This document shows, piece by piece, positions 6,509 to 8,295 of a stretch of DNA of 8,295 bases. The notes beneath the pieces are model-generated. The model saw only the letters and a list, made by a program, of their open reading frames with translations, did not search any database and was not told the DNA's origin. The DNA lies in assembly GCA_934667575.1 (NCBI GenBank), contig CAKUME010000038.1, positions 1-8,295 of the forward strand, written 5' to 3'. The translations under genes and the position numbers were made by a program. The DNA comes from an uncultured Eubacteriales bacterium. Its GTDB lineage: Bacteria > Bacillota > Clostridia > Oscillospirales > Acutalibacteraceae. Each line of letters starts with the position of its first letter. Within the stretch, counting starts at the first letter, position 1.

Positions 6509-7429
6509 TTAGATCCAGTTCAGCAGCGGCTGAATGAGCAGATCATAGCAGTTCATAATCAGCAGCGAAATGAACGCGAGACTGATCCCGATCACGCTTT
6601 CCCGGGTCATACGCTCTTTGAAGAACACGGTTGCCATAATGGACGAAAGAATGATGCTCAAGCCCTGGCTCAGCGGATAGAGCTGTGCGGCGGGCAGCAG
6701 CGACGCCGCCTTGGTTTTGAACAGCGAATAGGCAAACAGGCAGATCGCCATGATCACAACGTAGCCATAGGCTTTGGCGGGCATTTGCTGCACTTTGCCC
6801 TGCTTTTTGACGCTGGACAGCCCAAACACCACCGCAAGCACGACTGCCGCAAAAACATAGGTATAAAAGCTATACACCGCCGCATTGCCGGACGGCACAT
6901 TCGCAACGAAAATTTTCTGAGAAAAATCGGTCAGGCCGTTGAAAATGGCCGACAGCAGCAGCAGGATCAACCCCTTGAGCGTGGTTTTGCCGTTGATGCG
7001 CTTATTGTAGGAACACATCAGAAACGTGGCCGCGAGCATCAGCGCAAAGCCGATCCACTGGTGCGCGCGCACCTGCTCGTGATACATGGCCGCACTGCCC
7101 ACCATTGGGATCAGCATGCCCGCGAGCAAAAACACCTCGAGCTGCATATACGCGCCGCATTTGACCGTGAGCAGCCAGCACACCACGAACATGGCCGTGC
7201 ATGTGCCGGACAATGCGGTGATCCATAGCGTGGTGGTATCCACCGCCAGCGCCGAAAGCTGCCCCTGCGCCAGCAAGGTGAAAAACCCGGTGACGATGCA
7301 CAGCCCCATGCGCAGCAGGTTCAGCAAAATCGCGTCGCGCGTCTGCGTTACATATCCGCTGGAGCGCTTGCCGCAATAGCCCTTGGTCGCGCCGGCGAGC
7401 AGAGCGATCGCCAAAAACAAATAACCCAT
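6509..7429 (-). CDS. DMT superfamily (EamA-like) transporter
   Basis: A 306-residue integral membrane protein made of hydrophobic helices in the pattern of a ten-helix drug/metabolite transporter, with two similar halves. The first half runs from GYLFLAIALLAGATKGY to about LAATFLMCSY, then a short polar loop (NKRINGKTT), then the second half from LKGLILLLLSAIFNGLTDFS to GISLAFISLLIMNCYDLL. A basic loop (SSVKKQGKVQQMPAK) separates helices in the second half. The paired halves and terminal positive-charge pattern support EamA-like membership; the cargo cannot be told. ATG 7429 is chosen because AAGGAG lies 10 bases upstream and the hydrophobic N-terminus begins there. The frame stays open upstream to 7768, but that part crosses the promoter, the glgA terminator and the glgA gene. 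It has its own promoter and terminator, so it is probably monocistronic. Confidence 0.82.
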   Translation of the reverse strand: MGYLFLAIALLAGATKGYCGKRSSGYVTQTRDAILLNLLRMGLCIVTGFFTLLAQGQLSALAVDTTTLWITALSGTCTAMFVVCWLLTVKCGAYMQLEVFLLAGMLIPMVGSAAMYHEQVRAHQWIGFALMLAATFLMCSYNKRINGKTTLKGLILLLLSAIFNGLTDFSQKIFVANVPSGNAAVYSFYTYVFAAVVLAVVFGLSSVKKQGKVQQMPAKAYGYVVIMAICLFAYSLFKTKAASLLPAAQLYPLSQGLSIILSSIMATVFFKERMTRESVIGISLAFISLLIMNCYDLLIQPLLNWI

Positions 7430-7489
7430 GTTCAAAAATCTCCTTGCTTCCGATATCGGTTGATTTCCGCTGCAAAAACAGTTCGTATT

Positions 7490-7518
7490 ATTATAACGGA
7501 GGCCGGCGCGTTTTTCAA
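7490..7518 (-). promoter_or_regulatory. Promoter of the DMT transporter gene
   Basis: On the minus strand TTGAAA (7518-7513) and TATAAT (7495-7490) are separated by 17 bases, a near-consensus sigma-A promoter. The predicted start near 7483 gives a leader of about 54 bases holding a 10-base palindrome CCGATATCGG (7450-7459) just upstream of the AAGGAG site. Confidence 0.82.
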
Positions 7519-7528
7519 TGTGTTTTTT

Positions 7529-7575
7529 TGCCGTTTTCCTGTACTTTTCTGCCGTTTTTCGGTTGCCGTTTCCGG
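7529..7575. repeat. Three short direct repeats upstream of the DMT promoter
   Basis: Plus-strand copies of a TGCCGTTT-like unit occur at about 7529, 7550 and 7564 (TTGCCGTTTTCC, CTGCCGTTTTTC, TTGCCGTTTCCG), spaced 21 and 14 bases. The nearest ends about 11 bases upstream of the -35 hexamer. They may be regulator half-sites or simply low-complexity intergenic sequence. The rest of 7519-7620 shows nothing else I can assign. Confidence 0.35.
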
Positions 7576-7620
7576 CGGCTGTTCCCGATGCAGCCGTCGT
7601 TCGGCTTGGAGCATGCATAC

Positions 7621-7654
7621 AAAAAGCCGGAAGCAGCGGCTGCTTCCGGCTTTT
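7621..7654 (-). terminator. Rho-independent terminator for glgA
   Basis: A 15-bp perfect stem (7622-7636 with 7640-7654; core GCCGGAAGCAG/CTGCTTCCGGC) with a 3-base loop. Read on the minus strand it ends in five Ts (7625-7621). It starts 11 bases after the glgA stop. The flanks are A-rich on one side and T-rich on the other, so some bidirectional action is possible, but the plus strand has no gene leading into it. Confidence 0.88.
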
Positions 7655-7665
7655 GTAATCGGTTT

Positions 7666-8295
7666 TTACTGTTTGGGCACCAGCTCGCGGTAAAGCCTCA
7701 GATAGTCGCCCGCCGAGCGCGACCAGCTGTTGTCGGACTTCATGGCGCGTTCCACCAGCCGGTTCCATTCCTGCTGGTTCTGGTGGAGGCTGAGCGCACG
7801 GTTCAGCGCGCCGTAGAGATCGTCGGCGTTATAAGTATCAAAGCGGAAGCCGTTGCCGTTTTCGCCGCCCGCGTCACGCACCGAGTCGCGCAGGCCGCCG
7901 GTTGCACGCACCACCGGCACCGCACCGTAGCGCAGCGCGATCATCTGCGACAGGCCGCAGGGCTCGCTCTTGCTGGGCATCAGGAAAATATCGGATGCCG
8001 CGTAGATTTTGCGCGACAACTCGGGCACAAAGCCGATATAGGCGCAGAAACGGCCCGGATACTTTTGCTGAAGCTCACGGAAGAACGCTTCGTATTCCCA
8101 CCCGCCGGTGCCGAGCAGCACCACCTGCACATCGTGCTCGCGCATCAGCCGATCGGCAATATATTCTACCAAATCGAGGCCTTTTTGCTCGGTGAGGCGG
8201 GTGACCATGCCGATCATGGTCGCGCCGCTGCGCTGCTCGAGCCCGAGCCGCGCCTGAAGCTGCGCCTTGTTTTCCGCTTTGCCGGTGGCAAACGA
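7666..8295 (-). CDS. glgA: Glycogen synthase, C-terminal part (5' end outside window)
   Basis: ADP-glucose:alpha-1,4-glucan glucosyltransferase (GT5), which extends glycogen chains in the cytoplasm. The window holds the last 209 residues of a protein usually about 475 long, covering most of the C-terminal Rossmann domain of the GT-B fold. The frame is open to the right edge, starting SFATGKAENKAQLQARLGLE, so the methionine at 8217 is internal. Diagnostic blocks are MVTRLTEQKGLDLV, LLGTGG, SDIFLMPSKSEPCGLSQM with the catalytic-site Glu of EPCG, RYGAVPVVRATGGLRDSV, and a C-terminal NSWSRSAGDYLRLYREL. These separate bacterial GlgA from other GT-B enzymes. Other glg genes, if clustered, would lie to the right, upstream of it. 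A strong terminator follows, which separates it from the DMT gene. Confidence 0.95.
   Translation of the reverse strand, partial: SFATGKAENKAQLQARLGLEQRSGATMIGMVTRLTEQKGLDLVEYIADRLMREHDVQVVLLGTGGWEYEAFFRELQQKYPGRFCAYIGFVPELSRKIYAASDIFLMPSKSEPCGLSQMIALRYGAVPVVRATGGLRDSVRDAGGENGNGFRFDTYNADDLYGALNRALSLHQNQQEWNRLVERAMKSDNSWSRSAGDYLRLYRELVPKQ

Noticed and set aside
5692..6537. 281-residue plus-strand open frame within the MATE gene and past its end
   Set aside because: Out-of-frame shadow of MATE; it runs through both terminators and encodes an Arg/His/Ala-rich sequence without motifs.
7460..7693. Plus-strand 77-residue open frame in the glgA-DMT intergenic region
   Set aside because: It runs through the terminator stem and antisense to the end of glgA, has no clear ribosome binding site, and resembles no known small protein.
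7430..7768. 113-residue N-terminal extension of the DMT transporter frame
   Set aside because: It crosses the DMT promoter, the glgA terminator and the end of glgA, has low-complexity polar sequence, and a good ribosome binding site supports ATG 7429.
1..8295. Mobile element, CRISPR array, tRNA/rRNA gene, defence system or biosynthetic cluster
   Set aside because: No transposase or integrase, no regularly spaced repeats, no cloverleaf, and no unassigned coding space large enough. All substantial frames are assigned to known families.

Overview
The window looks like chromosomal DNA of a GC-rich member of the Clostridia (Bacillota), perhaps an Oscillospirales-like gut anaerobe. This is inferred from the gene set: DUF951 beside prfA, a full-length Sua5/YwlC-type protein, coaE followed by a small lytic transglycosylase, an M18 aminopeptidase, and a MarR-MATE pair. 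AGGAG-type ribosome binding sites and TTGACA/TATAAT-type promoters fit this. No species-level call is possible from the sequence alone.

Region 1 (1-4410, minus strand) is a tightly packed housekeeping operon. Read from its promoter (about 4437-4465) leftward it runs: DUF951 small protein, prfA (release factor 1), ywlC/sua5 (threonylcarbamoyl-AMP synthase for tRNA t6A), coaE (dephospho-CoA kinase), a membrane-anchored lytic transglycosylase, and an M18 aminopeptidase cut by the left window edge. Three junctions are 4-base ATGA overlaps and one is an 8-base overlap, so translational coupling is likely throughout.

Region 2 (4411-4614) is a divergent promoter region. On the plus strand a strong promoter (TTGACG, 17 bases, TATAAT) is followed by a near-perfect palindrome covering the expected transcription start. 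It drives a MarR-family regulator (4615-5085) and a MATE-family exporter (5082-6439). The exporter is split by a -1 frameshift near 5337-5368.

Region 3 (6438-6511) lies between convergent genes and holds two hairpins with T-tracts pointing in opposite directions, one terminator for each strand. Region 4 (6509-7518, minus) is a DMT-superfamily (EamA-like) 10-helix transporter with its own promoter. Region 5 (7621-8295, minus) is the C-terminal part of glycogen synthase GlgA with a strong terminator; its N-terminal half lies outside the window.

The window is mostly ordinary core genome. I found no mobile element, CRISPR array, RNA gene or evident new system. The points most worth a second look are the broken MATE gene under its apparently intact MarR control, the candidate MarR operator, and a hairpin that partly hides the prfA ribosome binding site.
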